A DNA stretch of 64,000 bases, from contig CAXBPC010000016.1 of assembly GCA_963977525.1 (NCBI GenBank), positions 1 through 64,000 on the forward strand, read 5' to 3'. Below, in pieces: positions 54,201 through 62,828 of the stretch. The stretch comes from Ancylomarina sp963977525 (GTDB lineage: Bacteria > Bacteroidota > Bacteroidia > Bacteroidales > Marinifilaceae). Under the pieces are notes generated by a model. It saw only the letters and a program-made list of their open reading frames with translations, made no database searches and was not told the origin of the DNA. The position numbers and the translations under genes are program-made. Each line of letters opens with the position of its first letter. The first letter of the stretch is position 1.

Positions 54201-54512
54201 CTATTCATCTATTTTGCAATAATGGTCACTTAGAAATAACAATAATTCAGATTCAAGATAAGAGAAAGTTTCGGAACTGTAATCTGAATACACAGTTTTG
54301 AAATTAGCGATTTCATTGTTACTGAAAAATTTGCGAACATGATTAACCTTATCGATATATTTAAGAATTCTCGATATTTCTAATTTGTGACGGGCATTTT
54401 TAGTTTCAATCAGAATTCGATCAACTAATTCTTTTTTACTAATTACTCGAAGTTGTTCATTTGTAAATAGCGATAAAGGAGGAAGCTCTTGAGCTATATT
54501 TTTTTCACTCAT
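54201..54512 (-). CDS. Small hypothetical protein
   Basis: A 103-residue, mostly helical soluble protein without signal peptide or membrane segment. It is charged and rich in Leu, Lys and Glu (TNEQLRVISKKELVDRILIE) and ends in a short acidic tail after two cysteine-poor helices. I recognise no domain. It is 97 bp downstream of metG on the same strand and could be a readthrough partner or a separate gene. AT-rich DNA and the remnant beside it suggest a local accessory spot. Confidence 0.55.
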   Translation of the reverse strand: MSEKNIAQELPPLSLFTNEQLRVISKKELVDRILIETKNARHKLEISRILKYIDKVNHVRKFFSNNEIANFKTVYSDYSSETFSYLESELLLFLSDHYCKIDE

Positions 54513-54609
54513 TTATATATAATTATAAGTTTAATATTAATTAAAATATAACCATCCTTGTGAATATGAAGACTTTAAGGAATGTGCTATTTTTTGACTA
54601 TACACCACC

Positions 54610-56640
54610 TTACCTAATTTCTGACCCAGCTGCAACAGCTTGCTCAGGCGATACGAATGCTAATTTACCATCAGCATCTTCAGCCATTAGAATCATTCCT
54701 TCCGATTCAATTCCTTTAAGCTTACGTGGCTCAAGGTTCATCAAAACACTTACTTGTTTGCCAATAATTTCTTCTGGCTTGTAATGCTCTGCAATACCCG
54801 AAACAACTGTTCTTGTATCAACACCTGTATCAACAGTAATCTTTAAAAGTTTCTTTGTTTTAGCAACTTTCTCAGCTTCAGTAATGGTTCCAATACGGAT
54901 ATCCATTTTTGTGAAATCGTCGAAATTGATATTCTCTTTAACTGGAGTCACCACTCTATTTTCAAGCTCATTAGCCACCTTAGTAGCCTCTAACTTGTCA
55001 ACCTGTGCTTGAATAGTGGCATCCTCGATTTTTTCGAATAACAATTCAGGCTTGTTAATTTGGTGACCTGCAGGAATTGCATCGGCAGTTACATCAGCCC
55101 ACTCAATACGATCGATATTTAGGAAACCACGAAGTTTCTCAGCCGTAAATGGCAAGAATGGCTCCATCAAAGTACTCAAGTTAGCCGAAATCTGTAAAGA
55201 GATATTAAGAATAGTCTTAACACGTGCCTCATCGGTTTTAATCACTTTCCAAGGCTCGGTATCAGCTAAATATTTATTACCCAAACGAGCAAGGGTCATA
55301 GCTACTTTTAAGGCTTCACGAAAATGGAACGTTTCAAGATTCTTTTCGATTTCCGCTTTAATCACAGGAATCTGGGCAAGTGTTTCTTTATCGAAATCGG
55401 TCAACTCACCAGCTTCAGGAACTAAACCTCCAAAATATTTGTGAGTCAATACTAATGCACGATTCACAAAGTTTCCAAAAATAGCTACCAGCTCATTATT
55501 ATTACGAGCTTGGAAATCTTTCCAAGTAAAGTCGTTATCCTTAGTTTCAGGTGCATTTGCTGTTAAAACGTAACGCAATACATCTTGCTTCTCAGGAAAT
55601 TCCTCAAGGTATTCGTGTAACCAAACTGCCCAGTTACGAGAAGTAGAAATCTTATCACCTTCAAGGTTTAAGAACTCGTTAGATGGCACATTATCTGGTA
55701 AAATGTAAGAACCCTCAGCTTTAAGCATAGCAGGGAAAATAATACAGTGGAATACAATATTATCCTTACCGATAAAGTGAATCATTCTTGAATCTTCAGC
55801 TTTCCAATACTTTTCCCAATCTGGTGTAAGCTCCTTAGTTGCAGAAATATATCCGATAGGTGCATCGAACCAAACGTAAAGCACTTTTCCGTCAGCTCCC
55901 TCAACAGGAACAGGCACACCCCAACTCAAATCACGAGTTACCGCCCTTGGGTGAAGTCCATTATCTAACCAAGATTTACACTGTCCGTATACATTTGGCT
56001 TCCATTCTTTATGCTCCTCAAGAATCCACTCTTTTAGATATGGCTCATATTTATCAAGAGGTAAATACCAGTGCTTTGTTTCTTTTAACTCAGGTATATT
56101 TCCTGTAATCGCTGATCTTGCATCAATTAAGTCTGATGCATTTAATGAAGTACCACAGCTTTCGCATTGGTCACCATATGCTTTCTCATTTTTACAATGA
56201 GGACAAGTACCTGTAATGTAGCGGTCGGCTAAAAACTGATTTGCATCAGCATCGTAAAATTGCGCCGAAGTTTTCTCAACAAACTCTCCCCTATCGTTAA
56301 GGGTTTTGAAAAATTCAGTTGCTGTTTCATGATGAATTTTCGAGCTAGTTCTAGAATACACATCAAATGAGATTCCGAATTTCTCGAAAGAATCTTTTAT
56401 AATATTATGGTATTTATCAACCACATCTTGCGGTGTAATACCTTCTTTTTTCGCCTTAATTGTAATAGGTACACCATGTTCATCCGAACCACCAATTAAT
56501 AAAACGTCCTCACCTTTCATACGCATATAACGCACATAAATATCAGCAGGAACGTAAACGCCAGCTAAATGCCCAATATGTACTGGCCCATTCGCATAAG
56601 GAAGAGCAGTAGTAACAAGTGTTCTGTTAAATTTTGTCAT
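54610..56640 (-). CDS. metG: Methionyl-tRNA synthetase
   Basis: A 676-residue class I synthetase that charges tRNA-Met. The HIGH motif is in YANGPVHIGHLAGVYVPADI. A zinc knuckle is seen as CPHCKNEKAYGDQCESC. The KMSKS loop appears as GDKISTSRNW. The anticodon-binding domain follows, and a C-terminal EMAP/Trbp111-like tRNA-binding domain (about 570-676: MDIRIGTITEAEKVAKTKKL) completes the long form. The gene has a possible promoter 135 bp upstream and hence a leader of about 130 nt. Confidence 0.97.
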   Translation of the reverse strand: MTKFNRTLVTTALPYANGPVHIGHLAGVYVPADIYVRYMRMKGEDVLLIGGSDEHGVPITIKAKKEGITPQDVVDKYHNIIKDSFEKFGISFDVYSRTSSKIHHETATEFFKTLNDRGEFVEKTSAQFYDADANQFLADRYITGTCPHCKNEKAYGDQCESCGTSLNASDLIDARSAITGNIPELKETKHWYLPLDKYEPYLKEWILEEHKEWKPNVYGQCKSWLDNGLHPRAVTRDLSWGVPVPVEGADGKVLYVWFDAPIGYISATKELTPDWEKYWKAEDSRMIHFIGKDNIVFHCIIFPAMLKAEGSYILPDNVPSNEFLNLEGDKISTSRNWAVWLHEYLEEFPEKQDVLRYVLTANAPETKDNDFTWKDFQARNNNELVAIFGNFVNRALVLTHKYFGGLVPEAGELTDFDKETLAQIPVIKAEIEKNLETFHFREALKVAMTLARLGNKYLADTEPWKVIKTDEARVKTILNISLQISANLSTLMEPFLPFTAEKLRGFLNIDRIEWADVTADAIPAGHQINKPELLFEKIEDATIQAQVDKLEATKVANELENRVVTPVKENINFDDFTKMDIRIGTITEAEKVAKTKKLLKITVDTGVDTRTVVSGIAEHYKPEEIIGKQVSVLMNLEPRKLKGIESEGMILMAEDADGKLAFVSPEQAVAAGSEIR

Positions 56641-56774
56641 CTGAAAATCGAGGTTTTAAAAGACCTTCATTCAACAAGAGAGATCAATTTGTCTCTTGGA
56701 ACTTTGTAAAGACCTTAAGTATTAATAATGAAACTATTTGCGAGTAGCCGATTAATGAATCGGTCTCGGAAGCG

Positions 56775-56804
56775 CAAAGATAAAATAGAATTCACAATTT
56801 CAAG
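56775..56804 (-). promoter_or_regulatory. Bacteroidota-type promoter for metG
   Basis: On the minus strand TATCTTTG (56782-56775) matches the -7 consensus exactly, and CTTG lies 18 nt upstream in place of TTTG. Between it and the gene there is a small hairpin CCGATT / AATCGG near 56748-56763. The rest of the 304-bp gap to the LD-carboxypeptidase gene shows nothing else. Confidence 0.45.
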
Positions 56805-56944
56805 CATTTAGATTTGAAATGATTCGGGATTCTTCATATTACAATTCAGGATTTTATTGCTAATTTGGGGTTTATTAAAAAATGAAAATTCTTCAATTGT
56901 AAGAATCATATAATCACAAGTTTGAATTTCAAATATCACATCAT

Positions 56945-57850
56945 ATGTTTCAACCTGCCTTATTAAATAAAGGAGACAAAATTGGCTTAGTTGCTCCCGC
57001 TGGTAAAATTGACTGTCAAAAAATAATTACTGCTAAAACTGTACTGGAATCACTCGGTTACGAAGTGATTTTAGGCGAACATGTTTTCGATGAACACCAC
57101 ATATTTGCAGGGACAGATGAAAATAGAGCCGCTGATTTTCAATTCATGCTCGATCACGAAGAAGTCAAGGCGATTATATGTGCTAGAGGTGGATATGGAT
57201 GTATTCGAATAATTGATAAGCTAACTTTCGATGGTTTCGAAAAACATCCAAAACTTTTAATTGGATTTAGTGATATTACCATTTTCCACTCCCGATTGAA
57301 TCACCTTCATTTTGGAAGTTTGCATGCTACAATGCCAATTAATTTTACAGAAAACATAGCTGATTCAGGCTCTTTACAGAAACTTGTAGACTACTTAGAA
57401 GGAAAGCTAAGCCATTACCAAATTCCTACTCACGAACTTAACCGTATTGGCAATTGTAAAGCCGAATTAATTGGAGGAAATCTTTCAATCATCTGTAGTT
57501 TAAATGCAACAGATTATGAGCTTAATATGCATGGTCGAATCCTATTTCTGGAAGATTTAAAGGAGGATCTATATCATTTAGACAGACTCATGCTTAATCT
57601 TAAACTAAGTGGAAAATTAGCTCATTTAGAAGGTCTAATTATTGGTGGAATGAGTGATCTGAAAGATGGTGAAACGCCTTTTGGAAAAACGGCTTATGAA
57701 ATCATCCATGATGCAATAAAAGATTATAGTTATCCAGTTATTTTCAATTTTCCAGCAGGTCACATTGATGAAAATTGGCCTCTCCCTTTAGGGAAGAAAG
57801 TTACACTTGACGTGAATGAAAATGGAGTTGAATTGCACTGGAAAAATTAG
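56945..57850 (+). CDS. ldcA: LD-carboxypeptidase (peptidase S66)
   Basis: A 301-residue cytoplasmic serine peptidase of the S66 family, which trims the terminal D-alanine from tetrapeptides during murein recycling. The start GDKIGLVAPAGKID, the stretch AIICARGGYGCIRIIDKL, the nucleophile serine in LLIGFSDITIFH, the glutamate in LFLEDLKEDLYHLDRML and the histidine in NFPAGHIDENWPLPLG give the full Ser-Glu-His triad. It is a single gene; repeated sequence begins a few bases after its stop. Confidence 0.92.
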   Translation: MFQPALLNKGDKIGLVAPAGKIDCQKIITAKTVLESLGYEVILGEHVFDEHHIFAGTDENRAADFQFMLDHEEVKAIICARGGYGCIRIIDKLTFDGFEKHPKLLIGFSDITIFHSRLNHLHFGSLHATMPINFTENIADSGSLQKLVDYLEGKLSHYQIPTHELNRIGNCKAELIGGNLSIICSLNATDYELNMHGRILFLEDLKEDLYHLDRLMLNLKLSGKLAHLEGLIIGGMSDLKDGETPFGKTAYEIIHDAIKDYSYPVIFNFPAGHIDENWPLPLGKKVTLDVNENGVELHWKN

Positions 57851-57854
57851 GTTC

Positions 57855-57897
57855 CACGCAAAGAACGCAGAGATTTTAATCGCAGTTCGCAAAGAGT
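57855..57897 (+). repeat. Left flank repeat of the GxxExxY gene
   Basis: CACGCAAAGAACGCAGAGAT begins a stretch with several CGCAAAG units. The right flank at 58434-58496 carries the same kind of sequence in the opposite direction. Confidence 0.65.
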
Positions 57898-58030
57898 AAT
57901 TAAGAAACATTGCGTGAATAAATATATAATCCCTCACAAAGTTTATTCATAATTGAAACATAACTCTTCTTACAAAACTTTATGTCTAAGTATTCAATAG
58001 TAGTCCAAGTTTCTTATTTGATAATTATTT

Positions 58031-58408
58031 ATGACAGAAAATGAAATCTCATATAAAATAATTGGAGCAGCTATCGATCTCCATAAAACTGTAGGTCCCG
58101 GCCTACTTGAATCAGTATATGAGAAAGCACTCATGTATGATTTAATTCAAATTGGACTAAAAACAGAAAGTCAAGTTCCAATGCCTTTTATTTATAAGGA
58201 AGTTAAACAAGAAATAGGATATCGATTAGATCTACTTGTAGAAGATAAAGTTATCATTGAAATTAAAGCAGTTGAAAATTTAGCTCCAGTTCATTTCTCT
58301 CAACTACTTACCTATCTTAAATTATCAAATAAGAAACTTGGCTTATTAATAAATTTCAATACTAAATATCTTAAAAATGAAATCCATAGAGTTGTAAATA
58401 ACCTTTAA
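58031..58408 (+). CDS. GxxExxY-family protein, PD-(D/E)xK nuclease-like
   Basis: A 125-residue protein with the naming motif GLLESVY (GPGLLESVYEKAL, residues about 24-36). The stretch YRLDLLVEDKVIIEIKAVE has the D-xn-ExK pattern of the PD-(D/E)xK nuclease fold, so a nuclease activity is possible, though none is established. The family is found scattered in genomes, often between repeated sequence. Here inverted CACGCAAAG repeats flank it on both sides. No partner gene is adjacent. Confidence 0.88.
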   Translation: MTENEISYKIIGAAIDLHKTVGPGLLESVYEKALMYDLIQIGLKTESQVPMPFIYKEVKQEIGYRLDLLVEDKVIIEIKAVENLAPVHFSQLLTYLKLSNKKLGLLINFNTKYLKNEIHRVVNNL

Positions 58409-58433
58409 TCTTGGACTAATAAATGAAGAAATT

Positions 58434-58496
58434 GTAATACCCTTTGCGATCTTAGCGTATTACTCAAATCATGAATCTCTTAGCGTACTTTGCGTG
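58434..58496 (-). repeat. Right flank repeat of the GxxExxY gene
   Basis: Read on the minus strand, it begins CACGCAAAGTACGCTAAGAG and contains ACGCTAAGATCGCAAAGGG further on. It is an imperfect inverted match to the left flank at 57855-57897. It ends 12 bp before yraN. Confidence 0.65.
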
Positions 58497-58508
58497 AAAT
58501 AAAAAACT

Positions 58509-58874
58509 ATGGCAGAACATAACGATTTAGGTAAATTAGGTGAAGATTTAGCCGCAAAGCATATGCTAAGTGCAGGCTATAAGATTCTAGATAGAAATTG
58601 GATTTATCAGAAAAAGGAGCTAGATATTGTTGCTACTGATGGCAGATCCCTTGTTGTCGTAGAAGTAAAATCGCGTTCTACGGATTATTTCGAACATCCT
58701 GCTGATGCTATCACACTATCAAAAATCAAATTTCTTTGCAAAGCTACTCAAGGCTATGTTGATTTGAAAGATATTGACATGGAAGTTCGTTTTGATGTTA
58801 TTTCAGTCATCAAACGGAACGGTAAATTTGAAATTGAACACATAGAAGATGCCTTCATAGCACCTATAGATTAA
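58509..58874 (+). CDS. YraN/UPF0102 family protein
   Basis: A 121-residue YraN-family protein with a predicted PD-(D/E)xK nuclease fold. The start HNDLGKLGEDLAAKHMLSAG, then the core YKILDRNWIYQKKELDIVA and VVVEVKSRS with the D-ExK residues, match the family. The function is not established, but a Holliday-junction-resolvase-like role has been proposed from the fold. It is 9 bp before the YjbR-family gene and probably co-transcribed with it. Confidence 0.93.
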   Translation: MAEHNDLGKLGEDLAAKHMLSAGYKILDRNWIYQKKELDIVATDGRSLVVVEVKSRSTDYFEHPADAITLSKIKFLCKATQGYVDLKDIDMEVRFDVISVIKRNGKFEIEHIEDAFIAPID

Positions 58875-58883
58875 CTAGAAATC

Positions 58884-59237
58884 ATGAATATAGAAGAATT
58901 AAGAGAATATTGTATAGCTAAAAAAGCTGTAACAGAGAGTTTTCCCTTTGATGAAGAAACACTCGTTTTTAAGGTGATGAATAAAATGTTCCTCCTAACT
59001 AATATCAATAAGGATTTGAGCATGAATGTGAAATGTGATCCTGAAAAAGCCATTGAGTTACGAGAACAATATAGCTCTGTTATACCTGGTTGGCATATGA
59101 ATAAAAAGCATTGGAATACGGTCGATATCGACGGAAGTATCTCTGACCAGCAATTAAAAGAATGGATCGACGATTCTTATAATTTAATCGTTGCCAGCTT
59201 GACCAAAAAACTACAAAATGAGCTATTAAGCATGTAA
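58884..59237 (+). CDS. MmcQ/YjbR family protein
   Basis: A 117-residue protein of the YjbR (CyaY-like fold) family. The sequence NIEELREYCIAKKAVTESFP, the NVKCDPEKAIELREQYSSV stretch and PGWHMNKKHWNTVDIDGSI are the family pattern. Members are annotated as DNA-binding on structural grounds, and the biological role is unknown. It follows yraN by 9 bp. Confidence 0.92.
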   Translation: MNIEELREYCIAKKAVTESFPFDEETLVFKVMNKMFLLTNINKDLSMNVKCDPEKAIELREQYSSVIPGWHMNKKHWNTVDIDGSISDQQLKEWIDDSYNLIVASLTKKLQNELLSM

Positions 59238-59300
59238 TTAATTCAGTATTCTTAATATCTTTCCGTCCGAAAATAAATACTCAACCATAAAACAACAATC

Positions 59301-60509
59301 ATGAATTTTAAACAATTAAGCGTAATTGCTCTTTCTTTAACACTCTGTGTTCAAGGACAAGCTTTTGCAAAAAAGAAAAAGACGGTAAAGCCTGAAGGCT
59401 TCAAATTTACCAAGGTCGTAGATATTCCGACGACTGAGGTTCGTAATCAGGAAAGCACTGGAACTTGTTGGGCTTTTGCAGGAACTTCATTCTTAGAAGC
59501 AGAACTTATTCGTTTAGACGCCGGACAGATTGATTTGTCAGAAATGTTTACAGTTCGTCATGCCTACTCACAAAAAGCATTGCAATATTTCCGTTTACAT
59601 GGAAACGGTAACTTTAGCGAAGGTGGCCAAGCTCACGATGTGCTTAATGTGGTAAAAGAATTTGGTTTCATTCCTGAGACTGCATATTCTGGTAATGAGT
59701 ACCAAAGTGACTTTCATATCCACAAAGAAATGGTGAAGTCAACGAAAGCTATGTTGGATCAAATTGTTCAGAATCCGAATAAAAAAATTACACCAGTTTG
59801 GCAAAGTTCAGTAGATGGTGTTTTCGATACATATATGGGCGCTGCTCCTCAGAAATTTGATTCAAACGGACAGGCAATTTCTCCTATTGAATATATGAAA
59901 CAAGCTGGTTTTAATCCAAATGATTATATCGAGTTAACTTCGTATTCTCATCACCCATATTACAAGGAAATGAATCTTGAGATTCCTGATAACTGGTCTC
60001 ATGATTTATACTACAACCTTCCGATTGATGAATTAATGTCAGTAATGGATAATGCTTTAACAAATGGGTTCACTGTTTGTTGGGATGGTGATGTAAGTGA
60101 AAAAGGCTTTTCTCATCGTAATGGTGTTGCAATTCTTCCTGCAGCTAATACAAAAGATATGTCTCAGTCTGATTTTGAGAAATGGGATGCACTGTCTTAT
60201 AAGCAGAAAGAAGCTTCATTATATACTTTTGATAAACCTAGAACTGAAAAAGAAGTTGATCAAGCTCTAAGACAATCAACTTTTGATAATTATAAAACTA
60301 CTGATGATCACTTGATGCATTTAACTGGAATTGTTAAAGATCAGAATGGAACACGTTATTACAAGACTAAAAATTCATGGTCTAAAACCTCTAACAAGAT
60401 GGGTGGCTATTTAAACATGAGCGAAGCTTATGTACGTCTTAAAACTGTAGCTATCATGGTTCATAAAGATGCTATTCCTGCCGAATTAAAAACTAAGTTG
60501 GGATTATAG
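59301..60509 (+). CDS. Secreted C1-family peptidase (bleomycin hydrolase/PepC-like)
   Basis: A 402-residue papain-fold aminopeptidase. A signal peptide (cleaved near GQAFA, residue 23) takes it to the periplasm or outside, unlike cytoplasmic PepC. The oxyanion Gln50 and nucleophile Cys56 lie in NQESTGTCWAFAGTSFLEAE, catalytic His340 in DDHLMHLTGI and Asn358 in YYKTKNSWS. No T9SS C-terminal sorting domain is seen, since the chain ends shortly after the enzyme fold. It is a single gene with a strong terminator. Confidence 0.93.
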   Translation: MNFKQLSVIALSLTLCVQGQAFAKKKKTVKPEGFKFTKVVDIPTTEVRNQESTGTCWAFAGTSFLEAELIRLDAGQIDLSEMFTVRHAYSQKALQYFRLHGNGNFSEGGQAHDVLNVVKEFGFIPETAYSGNEYQSDFHIHKEMVKSTKAMLDQIVQNPNKKITPVWQSSVDGVFDTYMGAAPQKFDSNGQAISPIEYMKQAGFNPNDYIELTSYSHHPYYKEMNLEIPDNWSHDLYYNLPIDELMSVMDNALTNGFTVCWDGDVSEKGFSHRNGVAILPAANTKDMSQSDFEKWDALSYKQKEASLYTFDKPRTEKEVDQALRQSTFDNYKTTDDHLMHLTGIVKDQNGTRYYKTKNSWSKTSNKMGGYLNMSEAYVRLKTVAIMVHKDAIPAELKTKLGL

Positions 60510-60550
60510 ATTCTATATAAGCGTCAATTTTATTGAAGTCTAAAATATTG

Positions 60551-60587
60551 AAAGGTTCGAAGTTTCTACTTCGAGCCTTTTTTTTAT
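60551..60587 (+). terminator. Terminator of the C1 peptidase gene
   Basis: A 13-bp stem AAAGGTTCGAAGT / ACTTCGAGCCTTT with one G-T pair and the loop TTCT is followed by a run of Ts. Confidence 0.92.
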
Positions 60588-60771
60588 TTCTCAATATCTG
60601 CTACAAATTATATTTTACAGTAAAGAATGTTTTTCAAAAATTATTTTTAACACTCATATTAACAATAAAAACAGATAACTAAATCCAGAAATACAAAATT
60701 CATCTAATATCATAATTAAGAGCATTTTAAGTTCATGGTGGATTAAAATTCAAGTTTACAATAATTTTGTT

Positions 60772-60779
60772 TTATTGAT
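60772..60779 (+). promoter_or_regulatory. Possible -7 element of the ECF sigma gene
   Basis: TAATTTTG matches TAnnTTTG about 110 bp before the sigma-factor ATG. No TTTG is seen at -33. The 379-bp gap 60510-60888 otherwise holds only the upstream terminator and AT-rich sequence. Confidence 0.3.
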
Positions 60780-60888
60780 TGATTTCTTAAATATCAAATC
60801 ATACATATCTAATTAAGGTGAGTTAAATATTAAAAAAAAATGTATATAATTGTTAACCCAATTTGACCACGACTAACCCAAACCGACC

Positions 60889-61428
60889 ATGAAATGCCTA
60901 AGCAATTCCCTTCTAAAGGAATTTAGAAATGGGGATAATATAGCTTTTAAAAAGATATACGACCGTTATTTTAACGCCTTGTATTTGTTTGGGATGAAAT
61001 ATATTCCCGACCAAAGTGTGATGGAGGATATTTTGCAAGAAGTGTTCATTAAAACTTGGGAGAAACGAGCTTTCTTCTTCCATGAATTAGCATTAAAAAC
61101 ATTCCTATATAAATCAGTGAAAAATTCCTGCCTAAACCATATCGAACATCAAGCAGTTCAAAAGAAATTCGAAAACAGACAAGATCAAAACGCATTTTCA
61201 GAGAATACATTCTACAAAAATATTATTGAAGAGGAAGTTAATCGTCATATTACTGACGCTATGAAAGAACTTCCTGAATCTGCAAGAATCATATATCTAC
61301 TTAGTTTAAACGGTGTTAAAAACAAAGATATTGCAGAAGATTTAAAAATATCAGTCAATACTGTCAAAACACAAAAGCTTAGAGCAACAAGAATTCTAAA
61401 AGAAAAACTAAAAAAAATTGACAATTAA
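60889..61428 (+). CDS. ECF RNA polymerase sigma-70 factor (Bacteroidota SusC-linked type)
   Basis: A 179-residue ECF sigma factor. Region 2 is FKKIYDRYFNALYLFGMKYI with DQSVMEDILQEVFIKTWEKR. Region 4 is LPESARIIYLLSLNGVKNKD with the HTH IAEDLKISVNTVKTQKLRAT. It belongs to the group expanded in Bacteroidota that pairs with FecR anti-sigma factors and TonB-dependent receptors, which are the next two genes. It is separated from fecR by 125 bp that hold a terminator-like hairpin. Confidence 0.95.
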   Translation: MKCLSNSLLKEFRNGDNIAFKKIYDRYFNALYLFGMKYIPDQSVMEDILQEVFIKTWEKRAFFFHELALKTFLYKSVKNSCLNHIEHQAVQKKFENRQDQNAFSENTFYKNIIEEEVNRHITDAMKELPESARIIYLLSLNGVKNKDIAEDLKISVNTVKTQKLRATRILKEKLKKIDN

Positions 61429-61466
61429 ACAAACTCATACACAACCACATACAATTACATCTTAAA

Positions 61467-61510
61467 AAAAAGGGGAAACAAAAATTATTTTTTGTCACCC
61501 CTTTTTCAAT
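61467..61510 (+). terminator. Hairpin between sigma and anti-sigma genes
   Basis: AAAAAGGGG pairs with CCCCTTTTT, and an inner ACAAAAA / TTTTTTGT helix lies above a 2x2 mismatch. It could end the sigma transcript or lower expression of the anti-sigma gene. Confidence 0.7.
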
Positions 61511-61553
61511 TCTACCTGTTTAAGCAGATACAAACAACTAATTATTTTATAAG

Positions 61554-62729
61554 ATGACCGAATTACATTCCATATTTAAAATTGCAGAGCTTATTGCAAA
61601 AAGGCTGGAAGGGAAGTTGACTGAAGAGGAAGATTTGCGACTAAATGAATGGAAGTACGATAACCAAGAAAACTTAGCTCTCTACCATAAATTATCAAAA
61701 AATCCAGAGAGCAATTACTTTAAAAATGAAGATCAGCTAGAAGGCGTAAAAAGTGATGAGATATGGCAGAATATAAACAACAACATCAAGCAGAAAAAAA
61801 CAAGAACATTTAGAACTGAATTTATAAAGTATGCTGCTAGTCTAATTGTTATAGGAATAAGTGTTTTCTTTTTAATTGATTCACTTCCACAAAAACAAAC
61901 AAGTAAAATTGCAGTTATAACGCCAGGGAAAAACCAAGCACTCTTGATAAGAGAAGAGGGAGAACCAATAGTTCTTGATGAATTCTTAAAGCTAAAGGAA
62001 GATGGCTTAGAAATCAATAACACAGATGGTCATCTAGTGTATAAGTCAAATAATAAAGCTATTTCCAAAGAAAAAGTAAGTACAAACTCTATAATCATCC
62101 CCAAGGGTGGCGAATACAATCTAACGCTTAGCGATGGAACAAAAATCTGGCTTAACTCACATTCTAAATTAAAATACCCAACAAGATTCACAGGTAAAGA
62201 ACGGATTGTAGAGTTGGAAGGTGAAGCCTATTTTGATGTAAGCAAAAATAAAGATTTCCCTTTTATTGTGAAGATGAATGGCATCCAAATTAAAGTCCTT
62301 GGAACCTCTTTCAATGTGAATGCTTACTCTGATGAAGATGAAATTATCACCACTCTTGTTGAAGGTAAAGTTGAAGTAAGTGACATACTAAGAGAACAGA
62401 AAGAAATATTAACACCTAACGATCAGTACAGTATCAATATTCACAATGGTAACTACAAAAAAACAATTGTAGATACTGACATTTTTACTGCTTGGAAAGA
62501 TGGTCGTTTTGTTTTTAATAATGAAAAACTCGAAAACATCATGGTTCGCTTATCAAGATGGTATAATGTAGAAGTCTTTTTTCAGAACAATGAATCTAAA
62601 AATATTCGATTTTCTGGTGACCTAGCTAGATATGAAGATTTCAATAGTATACTTGAAATGATAGAAATGACCGAAAAGGTAAAATTCAATATAAAAAACA
62701 GAAGTGTTTTAGTCAACAATACACATTAA
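61554..62729 (+). CDS. FecR-family anti-sigma factor
   Basis: A 391-residue single-pass inner-membrane regulator. The cytoplasmic part (1-85) is the sigma-binding region. The membrane helix is near 88-108 (YAASLIVIGISVFFLIDSL). The periplasmic FecR domain (about 180-280) has PKGGEYNLTLSDGTKIWLNS and KVLGTSFNVNAY. A DUF4974 domain follows at the C-terminus (FNNEKLENIMVRLSRWYNVE). It should hold the upstream ECF sigma factor until the receptor downstream signals through its STN domain. Confidence 0.95.
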   Translation: MTELHSIFKIAELIAKRLEGKLTEEEDLRLNEWKYDNQENLALYHKLSKNPESNYFKNEDQLEGVKSDEIWQNINNNIKQKKTRTFRTEFIKYAASLIVIGISVFFLIDSLPQKQTSKIAVITPGKNQALLIREEGEPIVLDEFLKLKEDGLEINNTDGHLVYKSNNKAISKEKVSTNSIIIPKGGEYNLTLSDGTKIWLNSHSKLKYPTRFTGKERIVELEGEAYFDVSKNKDFPFIVKMNGIQIKVLGTSFNVNAYSDEDEIITTLVEGKVEVSDILREQKEILTPNDQYSINIHNGNYKKTIVDTDIFTAWKDGRFVFNNEKLENIMVRLSRWYNVEVFFQNNESKNIRFSGDLARYEDFNSILEMIEMTEKVKFNIKNRSVLVNNTH

Positions 62730-62828
62730 AAAAAAATACGGAGAAAGCTTGCAACAATCCCCGTACCTGCCAATAAATCATTTCTGTTGAAGCAGAAATG
62801 GAATACTAACCAAATCAATTATAAAATT

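Noticed and set aside
57855..58496. CGCAAAG units as a CRISPR array
   Set aside because: The units are short, unevenly spaced and imperfect, in inverted orientation around a gene, and no cas gene is present.
60551..60587. GGTTCGAAG...CGAGCC as a tRNA T-arm
   Set aside because: It is a simple hairpin followed by a T-run, directly behind a gene, with no acceptor stem or anticodon arm: a terminator.
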